64,000 nucleotides of DNA from JAPPLB01 sp965206655 (GTDB lineage: Bacteria > Acidobacteriota > Terriglobia > Bryobacterales > UBA6623): the NCBI GenBank assembly GCA_965206655.1, contig CBDBKC010000034.1, forward strand, positions 434,001-498,000, in the 5' to 3' direction. The notes beneath the pieces are model-generated. The model searched no databases, was not told the DNA's origin, and saw nothing but the letters and a program-made list of their open reading frames with translations. This document shows positions 15,959 through 25,134 of the stretch, piece by piece (position 1 is the stretch's first letter; every line of letters starts with the position of its first letter). Both the position numbers and the translations under genes were made by a program.

Positions 15959-18900
15959 CTACTGAATATAGAGAAACTCCTTTAGATTGAGAACCGCGTG
16001 AGCCAGGTCTTTCCACACCTCCGGGCTCGACAGCAAATCCTCCCGAGGAACCTGATACAGACTGCCCAGCTCGGCGGCGAGTCCACGGAATCGCTCTTGC
16101 TCTGTAGAACTAGGGCCGCGGCCTAAAGCTGTGTGGAATAGATCACGGATGCGGTCTTCGACCGACGCTGCCGGCCGTGCCAAGAGTTTCTCGGCACAGG
16201 TCTTCGCCTCACTGATGACGAACGGGTCGTTCAGTAGTGTCAGCGCCTGCGCGGGCACATTCGTCACATCGCGCCGGCCCCGAGTCACCAGCGGGTTCGG
16301 GTAGTCGAACGTCTCGAGGAATCTTGTGCCCTCCATGCGAGTGACCTTCAGATAGATACTGCGTCGCCCTTCGCCATCGACGGGGCCCGAAAAGAGCCGC
16401 CGGTAGTCTTTCGCCTCGGCGCGGTGCGGATGGATACTGGGACCAAACATCGAATCTTGAAGTGTGCCCGACATCAGCAGAATCGAGTCACGCAATGATT
16501 CGCCTTCCAAACGCCGCAGGGGATAGTGGTGAAGCAGTTCGTTCAGCGGATCGATTTCCTCGGCTCGCGGTGAGGCTTCGCTGGCCTGCCGGAACGTCTG
16601 AGACAGCACGAGCAGGCGGATCATTTTCTTGATCGACCATCCGTCCTCGACAAAACGCGCCGTCAAGTAATCAAGCAGCTCAGGGTGAGTTGGCCTGTCG
16701 CCGAGCAGTCCAAAATTGTCGACTGACGCTACGATCCCGCGCCCGAACACGTGATGCCAAATGCGATTCACCATCACTCGCGCGGTGAGAGGGTTGTCGG
16801 GGCCGGCGATCACTTCCGCGAGCCCCCGCCGGCCGCTTCCCGACGCGTTCAGCGTCTCTCCGCCGAGAAGGTGTTGTAGAAAACGCCGCGGCGCGGGCTG
16901 ACCGAAGCTCTTCGGCCCCCCGCCAACCAAAACGGGGAAGTCACGTCCGGGACCGCCGTCCGCCAATCCTTCGACGACTCGGGGCGGCGATAGGCCCGCC
17001 TCAATCCGGCGATACTCATCGATCAACGCGGCCAAGCGCGGTGTCGCATCCGCTCGGTTTGACAGCAGGTCATTGCGCACGAGCCAATCGAGCCAGCGTG
17101 CATCGTCGTCCGTCGCCCGGCGGGCGGCCCAGTTGGCGACGGCTGTCCCAATCACGTCGGCATAGCGGGCGGCGAGGTCGTCCCAATCGCGCGGAGGACC
17201 ACCTTCGAACAGAGGCAGCATGTGCGATAGCTCCTCGCGGGGCGTCTCGTCGACGTCATGGAGCACGGCCTCGACTACGCCGAAATACGAGGTTGGCGTG
17301 TCGATGTGCTCGAGGGGGGCTTTCAGACGCTTTGGCCGGTCAGGGATGCGGGGGTTTTCCCATTTCGTAATTAGCTCGACGAAGACCGGCAGCTTGTCTT
17401 GCTCTGCATAGGTCTCCAGCTTGTTCCATCGCAGCCGGTCGCTGTTAAGAATCTGGTACTTCTCCCCAATCGCGCAGTTGTCGATCACGGTCCGATGCGC
17501 GCCGAGCATACCGCCCATGGCGCGAAGGCTCAGGTACTTCTTGTTCTTCGGCAGCTCCGGCGAGCGCAAAGCTCCGTTCAGACGGTTGGAGAGGGCATGA
17601 GTGTAAACGCCCGCGGGCAAAACTCCCGAGATCGCTCGATCGCCTTCCCCAGCAATCGCGAACTCCCCACTGCCGGAAGGCCCGTCTCGCAACCCAGATC
17701 CGGCGGTCGACCAGTCGGCGGCGCTATGGGAGCGAAAATCCGCGAACGTCTCGAAGTTGAGCCCATTGAACTCAGCACGCTCAGCGGCTTCCTCCCGGTA
17801 GCGCTCCGCCAGCTCGAGGGCAGCCAGTGCCGTCGATTTCTCGCCGGTCGCGGTTTCGTCGAGCAGTAACGCCCAGGGACGCCCCGGATCGGCCCATCCG
17901 TGATCCGGACAGGTGAGAAGCGCGTGCCAATCTTCCAAGCGCCGCTTGTCCAAGTCGTCCCGAGCGTTCGGGCGACTCGCCTCTGTTGGCGTCAAGGCCG
18001 AGAGGTACGACTCCACGTCTTCGGCCTCACGCAGCCAAATCTTCGCCAGTTCCTCCCGTACCCGTGCCTTCAGGTCTCGAAGCCGCGCCATTGGCTCGGC
18101 GTTTACCTCCTCTGTGTCGATCGAGTGAACAACCACGCGGCTGCTGTTGAGGATGCCGTAAAGCCCGTAATAATCCTCGGTGGGAATCGGATCCAGCTTG
18201 TGATCGTGACACCGTGCGCACGACACGGTAAGACCCTGAAAAGTCTTCGTCAACGTATCGATCTGGTTGTCCATCACGTCGAGACCGATGCCGCGGAACT
18301 TGATGCAGTCGTCGTGACCAGCCTCGCCCAGACGATAGAAGGCCGTTCCGATTACGGATTCGTTGATTTGTTCATCGCGGTTGATACGCGGCTTCTCAAG
18401 CAGATCGCCCGCGACGTGCTCACGGACGAGTTGGTCATAGGGAACATCCGCATTGAAGGCACGAATCAGATAGTCGCGATACCGCCACGCACCAATAATC
18501 TCGTAGTTCCACTCGTAGCCGCGTGTTTCTCCATAGCGCACCAAATCGAGCCAATGCCGCGCCCAGTGTTCGCCGAATCGAGGCGAATCGAGAAGGCGGT
18601 CCACTAACCGCTCATAAGCGTCGGGCGCATGGTCCGCAACGAAGCGATCACTCTCCTGCGCCGTCGTCGGCAGCCCGGTCAGCACGTAGCTCAAACGCCG
18701 GATCAGAACCCGCCGATCGGCCGGGCCGGCCGGAGAGAGACCCTTCTCGCGAAGCCTCCGGTAGATGAAGCGATCCGTGGGTTGGGACGACCATCTCGCT
18801 GACTCGACCTCGGGAAGCGCCGGCTTTTCGACCGGCTGGAAGGCCCAGTGTTCTCTGATCAGCCGTTGATAGTGCTCGTCCCCAGAGTTTTGAGTAACGA

Positions 18901-19279
18901 TTGCAGCGGGCCACGGCGCACCCCGGCGCACCCACTCCTCCAGTGCCGTGATCTCGGAATCCTTGAGCTTGCTCCCCAAGGGCATCTGCAACCCCTCATG
19001 GCGGACAGCTTGGACCAGCAGGCTCTCCCCCGGCTTCCCGGCGACCAAGGCCGAACCACGTTCTCCGCCCCGCACCAGAGCTTCTCTTGAGTCGACCCGC
19101 AGCGAGCTGAGCTGGTTTTCCGGTCCATGGCAGCCGTAGCAGTTTACGGCAAGCACAGGACGGATACGAGTCTCGAAGAATTCAATGTCCGCCGCCGACG
19201 GTTGCGGCGGCGCTTGCGCCGTTGCCCGCGCCGAAAGCAGGCAAAGAACCCCAGCCAAAACTGCGACGATCCGCATCAT
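15959..19279 (-). CDS. PSCyt1/DUF1549/DUF1553 secreted multidomain protein
   Basis: A 1106-residue secreted protein. It has a signal peptide (MMRIVAVLAGVLCLLSARATAQ), a PSCyt1 cytochrome-c-like domain with the haem motif NCYGCHG near residue 50, a DUF1549 domain (about 165-375) including a second CARCHDHK motif, a variable middle, and a C-terminal DUF1553 domain (about 800-1050; LTARVMVNRIWHHVFGRGIV, RLLVLSQTFRQASE). Such proteins occur with DUF1501 partners, as here (92 bp downstream), in Planctomycetota, Verrucomicrobiota and Acidobacteriota. They are thought to act in periplasmic polymer breakdown, but the activity is unproven. Intact and full length. Confidence 0.9.
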   Translation of the reverse strand: MMRIVAVLAGVLCLLSARATAQAPPQPSAADIEFFETRIRPVLAVNCYGCHGPENQLSSLRVDSREALVRGGERGSALVAGKPGESLLVQAVRHEGLQMPLGSKLKDSEITALEEWVRRGAPWPAAIVTQNSGDEHYQRLIREHWAFQPVEKPALPEVESARWSSQPTDRFIYRRLREKGLSPAGPADRRVLIRRLSYVLTGLPTTAQESDRFVADHAPDAYERLVDRLLDSPRFGEHWARHWLDLVRYGETRGYEWNYEIIGAWRYRDYLIRAFNADVPYDQLVREHVAGDLLEKPRINRDEQINESVIGTAFYRLGEAGHDDCIKFRGIGLDVMDNQIDTLTKTFQGLTVSCARCHDHKLDPIPTEDYYGLYGILNSSRVVVHSIDTEEVNAEPMARLRDLKARVREELAKIWLREAEDVESYLSALTPTEASRPNARDDLDKRRLEDWHALLTCPDHGWADPGRPWALLLDETATGEKSTALAALELAERYREEAAERAEFNGLNFETFADFRSHSAADWSTAGSGLRDGPSGSGEFAIAGEGDRAISGVLPAGVYTHALSNRLNGALRSPELPKNKKYLSLRAMGGMLGAHRTVIDNCAIGEKYQILNSDRLRWNKLETYAEQDKLPVFVELITKWENPRIPDRPKRLKAPLEHIDTPTSYFGVVEAVLHDVDETPREELSHMLPLFEGGPPRDWDDLAARYADVIGTAVANWAARRATDDDARWLDWLVRNDLLSNRADATPRLAALIDEYRRIEAGLSPPRVVEGLADGGPGRDFPVLVGGGPKSFGQPAPRRFLQHLLGGETLNASGSGRRGLAEVIAGPDNPLTARVMVNRIWHHVFGRGIVASVDNFGLLGDRPTHPELLDYLTARFVEDGWSIKKMIRLLVLSQTFRQASEASPRAEEIDPLNELLHHYPLRRLEGESLRDSILLMSGTLQDSMFGPSIHPHRAEAKDYRRLFSGPVDGEGRRSIYLKVTRMEGTRFLETFDYPNPLVTRGRRDVTNVPAQALTLLNDPFVISEAKTCAEKLLARPAASVEDRIRDLFHTALGRGPSSTEQERFRGLAAELGSLYQVPREDLLSSPEVWKDLAHAVLNLKEFLYIQ

Positions 19280-19444
19280 TCAACAGCCTGACGGACGCTC
19301 TGTGTCCTGTCAAGACGCGGCTAACGCTATATACCTAGGTAGGGCGCGCAATCCGGCGGAGTACGACCTGTTCCCAAAATCCACCGCCGGCTGGAAAAGG
19401 CAAATAGGGAAACCTCCGAGTTGAATCATTGATAATACAGACAC

Positions 19445-19487
19445 GCCCGGGTGGCGAAATCGGCAGACGCAGAGGACTTAAAATCCG
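19445..19487 (+). pseudogene. tRNA-Leu(UAA), 5' half only
   Basis: The sequence GCCCGGGTGGCGAAATCGGC begins an acceptor stem and D-arm typical of tRNA-Leu. It continues to an anticodon loop CTTAAAA with UAA anticodon and the first 3' stem bases TCC. After this the sequence no longer pairs: no variable arm, T-arm or CCCGGGC acceptor 3' strand follows. A GATAAT hexamer at 19431-19436 could be its promoter. It is therefore the displaced 5' half of a tRNA gene, probably the junction of an integrated element that begins here. Confidence 0.7.
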
Positions 19488-19538
19488 TCTGAGCGGTGTT
19501 TCACCTTCCCTTTACAAGTCCTTGATTCTATTGCGAAA

Positions 19539-20569
19539 GCCGGGTATCCACTTGACTCAGGTGACCCCAACATCTTGTAGTTGGGCTCACAGCGTCTTAG
19601 CGTCCCAATCGGCGACGATCGAGCGGTACGGCGTCGGCTCCACCGCCATGGCCTGCTGCACAAGGCGATAGAAGAGCTTGCCCCGACTGCGTGATCTGCG
19701 CCGATTGAAGCGGAACACGAACTCGTCGAGATAGTAGTCCAGATGCTCGTGGCTGACCGCCCCCTGATGCGTGCCCAGCATCCAGCGCTTGAGTAGCGAG
19801 ATCGCCAAGTGCACCCTCGGCAGTAGCTGCGAGGCCTGCTCGCGGCGGTTGTTAATCGAGATGATACGACGCTGGTAGTCCTTCTTCTTGAGCGGATCGT
19901 AGCCCGACCAGTTGTCGGTAACAACCACGCTGCCCGGCTCGACCGACTCCTCGACGAAGGGCATCAAACTGGCCGCCGAGGCGTTCTGAACGCGCTGCAT
20001 GCGGATGCGCCCCAGCCCGGTGCCTCTCTCTTCCGCGGCGACTGCAATCAACGCTTTACGCTCGGTCTGCCGGCCGATTACCCCTTCTTCTTCAGCGCCC
20101 CAGTAGGTCTCATCGACCTCGACGAGGCCCGTCAATCGCTCCCGCCCCGGGCGCACCATCGCTCGCCTCAGCTTGTGCATCCAAGTCCAGGCGGTTTGGT
20201 AACTGCCCAGTCCCAGAACGCGCTGTAGACCCAGGGCGCTGGCCCCATTCTTCTGCGTGGTGATGGTCCACATCGCCCGGAACCACAGCCGCAGCGGCTT
20301 GCGTGTGTCTTGAAAGATCGTGCCGGCGGTGACGGAGGTTTGCCGCCCGCAGCGAGCGCATTCGAACCACACTTTGCGCACCGGCCAAGCGCGCTCATGC
20401 CCACACCTTGGACAGCGGAAACCCTCTGGCCAGCGCAAGGCGAACAGATAGTCGCGGCAAGCCTCCTCGCTCGCAAAGTGAGACTCGAATTCGAGTTGGT
20501 CGCGCGGGTAATCCTCCACCAGGCCCTACACTACATCTTGGGGTCACCTGAGTCAAGTGGATACCCAGC
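19539..20569 (-). mobile_element. IS1595-family element, copy A (intact)
   Basis: A 1031-bp element with inverted ends GCYGGGTATCCACTTGACTC (left 19539, right inverted to 20569), flanked by the 8-bp target duplication TTGCGAAA (19531-19538 and 20570-20577). The IR length is about 30 bp and the 8-bp duplication is typical of IS1595. It landed 50 bp beyond the tRNA-Leu half. Confidence 0.92.
19587..20519 (-). CDS. IS1595-family transposase (ISXO2-like), copy A
   Basis: 310 residues, intact. An N-terminal zinc ribbon is visible (FRCPRCGHERAW then CARCGRQTSV). The DDE/N-type core contains VEVDETYWGAEEEG, VVTDNWSGYDPL, and the C-terminal GTHQGAVSHEHLDYYLDEF and FRFNRRRSRSRG signature of the ISXO2 domain. 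Diverged from copies B and C but clearly the same family. As the only frameshift-free copy of this IR type in the window it is the best source of transposase. Confidence 0.92.
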   Translation of the reverse strand: MEDYPRDQLEFESHFASEEACRDYLFALRWPEGFRCPRCGHERAWPVRKVWFECARCGRQTSVTAGTIFQDTRKPLRLWFRAMWTITTQKNGASALGLQRVLGLGSYQTAWTWMHKLRRAMVRPGRERLTGLVEVDETYWGAEEEGVIGRQTERKALIAVAAEERGTGLGRIRMQRVQNASAASLMPFVEESVEPGSVVVTDNWSGYDPLKKKDYQRRIISINNRREQASQLLPRVHLAISLLKRWMLGTHQGAVSHEHLDYYLDEFVFRFNRRRSRSRGKLFYRLVQQAMAVEPTPYRSIVADWDAKTL

Positions 20570-20857
20570 TTGCGAAATAGCTTATTTATAGGGGTTTAAG
20601 TCTCTTCAGCGCGCAAGCGCTGACAACCGCTGACAAGCCCTGAAAACGGAAGGGTACCCACAAAAGTCCCCACACCGCAATCAACGCTCAAGCAACGAAT
20701 GGGAACGGAAGCTCCAACGGCCAGAACGGATCTGCCGAAAGTCTTCCGCCCGTTCGGTGAGCCCCAGGGCTAAGGGAAAGATGTACAAGCTGTGAAAACC
20801 AATCTAGATCTGCTGCAGGCGGTTGGCGAACTCGACCGACGCACCAACATCCAAACT

Positions 20858-21340
20858 TCAGCGGCAATCCAGTGTTTCTATTTCAGCACCTAGGGAGGTG
20901 GCGCCCCTGAAAACTTGGGTCAGAGTCGCTTTGCGATGCTCTAAATCAATTGCTGCGGACCAGATCTTGTTGGGTGGCGATACGTTTCCCCAAACCAGAA
21001 AGACGGTGTTCCCAAATCGGCTAATCAAGCTCGCCGAGAACTCCGCCGCATGTTCCTCGCCATCTGTATGGCTCGTGATTGAGCGTACGGTGGGTGCGTC
21101 GGTATCGAGACCTGAGAACAGCTTGTCTCTCAGTGCATGCTTGCCAATCCAACTGGCAGGGGTTAGGGTGTTCATCTTGGAACGATCGTCACTCGAGAAA
21201 ATGCCGAACGGCTTTGCACGGTCTGCGGGTATCACCCCTGACCAAGACTCGCCGCTAAACGCGTAATCTCGGTTTGCTATAGCGTTCGAGGAGCAAGTGA
21301 GGGAAGTCGGTAAGTCAGCGGCCCTTGCAGATCCGAGCAC
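20858..21340 (-). CDS. Uncharacterised protein, possibly 5'-truncated secreted protein
   Basis: An open frame of 160 residues starting with GTG at 21340, unrecognised. The residues just upstream of and after the start (TELVV, then LGSARAADLPTSLTC) look like the end of a signal peptide whose beginning is missing. An in-frame TAA lies 30 nt upstream of the GTG. Truncation by the neighbouring IS630 element (from about 21400) is plausible. The 280 bp between here and the IS1595 copy show no gene; a stretch near 20730-20770 resembles the region 29160-29205. Coding status is uncertain. Confidence 0.35.
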   Translation of the reverse strand: MLGSARAADLPTSLTCSSNAIANRDYAFSGESWSGVIPADRAKPFGIFSSDDRSKMNTLTPASWIGKHALRDKLFSGLDTDAPTVRSITSHTDGEEHAAEFSASLISRFGNTVFLVWGNVSPPNKIWSAAIDLEHRKATLTQVFRGATSLGAEIETLDCR

Positions 21341-21399
21341 AACTAGTTCTGTGACCGCCTGAAGAGTTTACAAACAAACATGTTTGGGTGGAAATGTTT

Positions 21400-22595
21400 T
21401 GGGGCATACTTGAGGCATGGGTCGCCCCGCTCTGCGTGTGAAGGTTTCCAAGAGGGATCAAACGGCGTTGAAGAAACTTCTTACTGGCGGAGTCGAACAG
21501 GTTCGCGTGACGCTACGAGCAGTGGCGTTGCAAAGGCTCGGAGAAGGAATGAGCGCGCCACTGATTGCCGCTGTGCTGCCACTGACGCGGCAATCGGTTC
21601 GTAATCTCGCGCGGCGCTATCAGCAAGGCGGCCTCGAGCGCGCACTCTACGACAAGCAGCGGCCGGGCGCGGCCAGTTTGCTTTCGGCACAACAACGTCA
21701 GCGCATCATCGCAATGGTTTGCAGCGACCCGCCCAAGGGCCGCGCCCGCTGGACGGTGCGACTGGTCGCCGAAGAAGCTGTCAAGCGACGACTGGTCCCG
21801 CGGGCGGGCCGAGAAACGATTCGTGTTTTGCTCCTCAGCCACGACCTCAAGCCGTGGCGGGAAAAAAATGTGGTGCGTGGCGGAGCTCAATGAAGCCTAC
21901 ATCGCCTGCATGGAAGACGTGCTCGAAACTTACGAACGGCCCTACGATCCGACGCAGCCGATGATTTGTTTCGACGAGAAGCCGGTCACGCTGCATGCCG
22001 ACGTTCGTGCGCCGACGCCGGCCGAGCCGGGCCGCGAGTCTCGTCGGGACAGCGAGTATGAACGCCGCGGGACGGCGAATGTCTTTTGCGCGGTCGAGCC
22101 CAAAGCCGGTCGCCATTTCACGTTCGTGACGCCGGACCGTTCGGGCGTTGAGTTCGCCAAGGCGCTGTTTGAGGTGGCGCTCGCCTATCCCGAGGCCGAG
22201 ACGATTCACTTGGTGATGGACAATCTCTCGACGCACAGCCGCAAGTCGCTGACCGATCTCTGCGGCGAGGAGTTCGGCGGTGAGATTTGGGACTGCTTCA
22301 CGCCGCACTACACGCCGAAGCACGGCAGTTGGCTGAACCAGGCGGAGATCGAGATTGGTCTGTTCTCGAGGCAATGTTTGGGCAAGCGACGCATCCCGGA
22401 CCTGGCAACACTGCGACGCGAGGCGGCTGCCTGGAACCGCCGAGTCAACCGTGAGCGGGTGAAGATCGACTGGCGCTTCGACCGCAAAACCGCACGCCGC
22501 AAGTTCGGCTATGAAAGACCAAGTATCACGCGGTCAGAGAACTAGCGGGAAAAGTGCGATGAGATTCAGAGCAGGCACCCTGAGCATAATTGACA
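21400..22595 (+). mobile_element. IS630-family element (first type)
   Basis: An element enclosing the transposase at 21417-22545. Imperfect ends are suggested by GCATACTTGAGGCATGG just before the start codon and the inverted TATGCTCAGGGTGCC at about 22575-22592. The boundaries are therefore approximate. It is unrelated in detail to the two copies at 23.8 and 50.3 kb. Confidence 0.6.
21417..22545 (+). CDS. IS630-family transposase, two frames joined at an A7 run
   Basis: The N-terminal frame (21417 onward; HTH, GRPALRVKVSKRDQ ... HDLKPWREK) passes into a second frame (MWCVAELNEAYIACMEDVLE ...). The second frame carries the DDE core: MICFDEKPVTLH, HLVMDNLSTH, and NQAEIEIGLFSRQCLGKR. The switch is at seven adenines (21862-21868). 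The family consensus WREKMWC would need six, so there is one extra A. Moving from frame 1 to frame 2 needs a +1 (or -2) shift, so this is either transcriptional slippage or a simple inactivating insertion. Confidence 0.8.
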
Positions 22596-22939
22596 TCTCC
22601 CTTGTCACCAGAGTCTACCTCTCGGCAGCGCGACTCCCGTCCCGGTGAGGACTGGGTTCCCAGCTTTCGCGCCGTCGCGCTAGGCGGCCATGCTCATGAT
22701 ACATCCGCAGGCTAGTAATGTTTCGGGGAAGAGGCGCGGCGGCGGGCCTAGCGGAGGGGCGGGTACGGGAATCCACTTCCGCAGGGCCCGCAAGACAGTC
22801 CGCTTCGCGGTAACGATAGAAATCTGCCTTCTTTTTCGTTTCAGGCACACGGAAGCCGTTGCTAACGGCAAGAAGGCGGCTGACGGACTCTTGTCCTCCG
22901 CTTGCGCCTGTCGATTAGCAGCGCTATCCTGCGCTCGGG
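22596..22939. other. Gene-free stretch
   Basis: I see no recognisable gene, repeat or RNA. Open frames on both strands have low-complexity arginine/proline-rich translations typical of GC-rich non-coding DNA. It leads into the small membrane ORF at 22940. Confidence 0.4.
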
Positions 22940-23044
22940 ATGAGGACTCTGCTTCATCGCTACGTTTTCGTGACGTTGCTGGCGGTTGTCGCTGTTGGAA
23001 TGCTCGCCGGGCAGACCGTCGAGCAGCTAGGAGCGACCCGCTGA
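22940..23044 (+). CDS. Small single-span membrane protein (34 residues)
   Basis: ATG 22940 encodes MRTLLHRYVFVTLLAVVAVG followed by MLAGQTVEQLGATR. It has a positively charged N-terminus, one hydrophobic helix (about residues 8-24) and a short polar tail. It lies 53 bp upstream of the HTH gene at 23098 on the same strand, in a phage-like region. No convincing Shine-Dalgarno. Function unknown; it could be a phage-type small membrane protein. Confidence 0.4.
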   Translation: MRTLLHRYVFVTLLAVVAVGMLAGQTVEQLGATR

Positions 23045-23097
23045 GCACCTGCCGGCCCGGCGGCCAAACCCAACACAGGGCCGCATAGGGGAGCGGG

Positions 23098-23757
23098 ATG
23101 GCCACGGACAAGGGTTTCGACGCGACGTTGTTTCGGCAGATCGCAGCCTACGAAGTCGCGACGGACTCAAAGACGGGTAAGGTCTCAAAGATCGGATACA
23201 CGGTCAACTGCCCATTCTCGTGGTTGAACGCGATCTGGGAAGAGAACGAACTCTACCGATCCTTCATTCATGAGAAAGCACTAGGGAAGTTCGTATCTTC
23301 CGCTCCATCCGTATCGGCTGCGTCGGTTATTCAGAGCGGCCTTCTGAGGGCAGAACCTGTCGGTGACTGGCAGCCCCTGAAGGGGACTCGTGCGGAGTGG
23401 CATGGGCACCTGCAACGGAACGTTAACTTGTTCTACGCTGCGCTTGTTCAGACGATCCACGCCTACCGCGAGCACATTGATGGGACTGCACAGCCCCGCA
23501 AGGCGCAGTCAGAAATAGAGCGTGGCGAGCGCCGAAAAGAGTTTCTCGACTCGATACTTTCAGACAAGGGGTGGTCAATCGACGGCCTACTTGAGAACTC
23601 CGTCAGGCTCGAGATGGACCGAAAGACGCTATTCAACTGGAAGTCTGGTAAGACGAGGAACCTCACCAGCCGGAATCGCCGACAACTCGCCGAAGCTTTG
23701 GGCGTGGATGTGAGTGAAGCTTTGGGCGTGGATGTGAGTGAACTCCCCGCCTACTGA
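23098..23757 (+). CDS. Phage-region protein with a C-terminal HTH-like domain
   Basis: 219 residues, unrecognised overall. The C-terminal about 65 residues (DKGWSIDGLLENSVRLEMDR then KTLFNWKSGKTRNLTSRNRR) resemble a helix-turn-helix with the turn near FNWKSGK. An in-frame 24-bp tandem duplication repeats EALGVDVS near the end. The stop codon TGA belongs to an IS630 element: removing the element and one TA restores GCC-TAA, so the native protein ends ...ELPA and the insertion adds a single Tyr. The gene is the first larger ORF of the decayed phage module. Confidence 0.55.
   Translation: MATDKGFDATLFRQIAAYEVATDSKTGKVSKIGYTVNCPFSWLNAIWEENELYRSFIHEKALGKFVSSAPSVSAASVIQSGLLRAEPVGDWQPLKGTRAEWHGHLQRNVNLFYAALVQTIHAYREHIDGTAQPRKAQSEIERGERRKEFLDSILSDKGWSIDGLLENSVRLEMDRKTLFNWKSGKTRNLTSRNRRQLAEALGVDVSEALGVDVSELPAY
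23692..23739 (+). repeat. 24-bp perfect tandem duplication inside the HTH gene
   Basis: Two abutting identical copies (23692-23715 and 23716-23739) starting GAAGCTTTGGGCGTGGATG, adding eight codons (EALGVDVS twice) in frame. Perfect identity implies a recent slippage or duplication event. Confidence 0.95.
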
Positions 23758-24849
23758 GTCCCGCATAATATAGAGTAACCTTTTGTAATGGAGCGACGTC
23801 TTTTGGATATGGGTTTTCCAAGAGGCGTGAAGCGAGACTTTGCGGCGCTGGAGAAGCGGTGCATCGAGGCGGTGCGGCTGGTCGTGGAAAAAGGACTGAG
23901 CCAAGCTGAGGCGGCGCGTAGAGTCCAAGCCGCCCAACCAAGCGTCAGCGGCTGGGTGCAGCGTTACCGCGAAGACGGCCGAGCCGGGCTAGCCAAAGCC
24001 GGTCGCGCCGGCCGCAAGCCGTTGCTGAGCGCCGCGCAGCTCGCCGAGCTGGAAGGGCTGCTGCTCGAAGGACCCGAAGCGCACGGCTTCCCGACACCGC
24101 TGTGGAGCTGTCCGCGGGTGGCGCGGTTGATCCGCGACCGTTTCGGGGTGCGCTACCACGAAGGCCACGTCTGGAAGCTACTGCGGGCGCTGCATTGGAG
24201 CCCGCAACGGCCGGTCGGCAAGGCCCGCGAGCGCAACGAGGAAGCGATTCAGACTTGGCAGAAGAAGACTTGGCCCGCCATTAAAAAAAAGCGCAAAAGC
24301 AGGGCCGCACGATCGTCTTCATCGACGAAAGCGGACTGAGCCAGAAGCCACATCGCTGCCGTACTTGGGCGCCGCGCGGGCAGACGCCCGTACTGCAGTT
24401 CAACTTCAACTGGAAGAAGCTCTCGGCGGCGGCCGGAATCACTTTCCACAACTTCTATTTCCGTCTCTATCCCGACGCCATCCGCAGTCCCGAGGTGATC
24501 GATTTCCTCAAGGCGCTGCTGCGCCACATACAACGTCCGTTGCTGATCGTGTGGGATCGCTTGCCGGCGCATCGCAGCGCGTTGGTGCGCGAGTTCATCG
24601 CGTTGTCGCAGGGCCACATCGAGACCGAGTACTTGCCGGGCTACGCCCCGGAGCTGAATCCGGTGGAATACATCTGGGCCTACTGGAAGCAGCACGAGTT
24701 GCCCAACGTCTGCCCCAACGACTACTGGGAGCTCGACGAGCGGGCACGCACGACCTTGCGCCGCATGCGCCGCAAACGGCGCTTGATCGCCGCCTTTTGG
24801 AAGCAATCTTCTTTGTCGTTCGATTAACTTAATATTATGCGGGACTCAG
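23754..24849 (+). mobile_element. IS630-family element, second type, copy 1
   Basis: A 1096-bp element with perfect terminal repeats CTGAGTCCCGCATAATAT at 23754 and its inverse ending at 24849, flanked by the TA dinucleotide (23752-23753 and 24850-24851), the normal IS630/Tc1 target. It lies in the stop codon of the HTH gene. A near-identical copy sits at 50342. Confidence 0.95.
23788..24827 (+). CDS. IS630-family transposase, copy 1, made by -1 frameshift at A8
   Basis: Frame 1 (23788-24339) encodes the N-terminal HTH part (LSQAEAARRVQAAQPSVSGW, then WSCPRVARLI and HEGHVWKLL). Frame 2 carries the DDE domain: TIVFIDESGLSQKP, LIVWDRLPAHRS and YAPELNPVEYIWAYWKQHEL, ending at 24827. The frames overlap at eight adenines (24283-24290, A-AAA-AAG type) and need a -1 shift. 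Copy 2 at 50379 has the same A8 at the same place, supporting programmed frameshifting. Fused length is about 345 residues. Confidence 0.88.
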
Positions 24850-24924
24850 TAAGGCATTCCACAAAGTACCCATGCACTTCGGTACAAGATTCCACTGCCA
24901 TTCGTTGGCATCTGCGGTAAACCT

Positions 24925-25134
24925 GTGTCAGTGGCACACGGTTCACAGCAACCTCTTCTCAGCGAACGAGACCTAGCACGCTACCTGGCTGTTTCAGTAG
25001 AGACGGTTCGGCGCTTGCGGTATCGCGGCTCTGGGCCACCCTACGCGCGTATCGGAATACAGGTGCGCTACGCGCTTGACGACGTGCAGGCGTGGCGGGT
25101 GAGTCAGTCCAGTGAGCAGGGGGCAAGTACGTAA
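24925..25134 (+). CDS. AlpA/excisionase-type DNA-binding protein
   Basis: 69 residues with GTG start. The sequence LLSERDLARYLAVSVETVRR then LRYRGSGPPYARIGIQVRYA and DDVQAW is the typical winged HTH_17 (MerR-like excisionase/AlpA) pattern. Its TAA overlaps the ATG of the DUF1376 gene (TAATG), giving translational coupling. It is probably a regulator or directionality factor of the decayed prophage. Confidence 0.8.
   Translation: MSVAHGSQQPLLSERDLARYLAVSVETVRRLRYRGSGPPYARIGIQVRYALDDVQAWRVSQSSEQGAST

Noticed and set aside
17900..18607. 235-codon frame antisense to the DUF1549 gene
   Set aside because: Opposite a 1106-residue intact protein with diagnostic CxxCH motifs.
22680..23111. 143-codon minus-strand frame before the phage module
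   Set aside because: Arg/Pro/Ala-rich translation with no motif, overlapping a better small plus-strand ORF.
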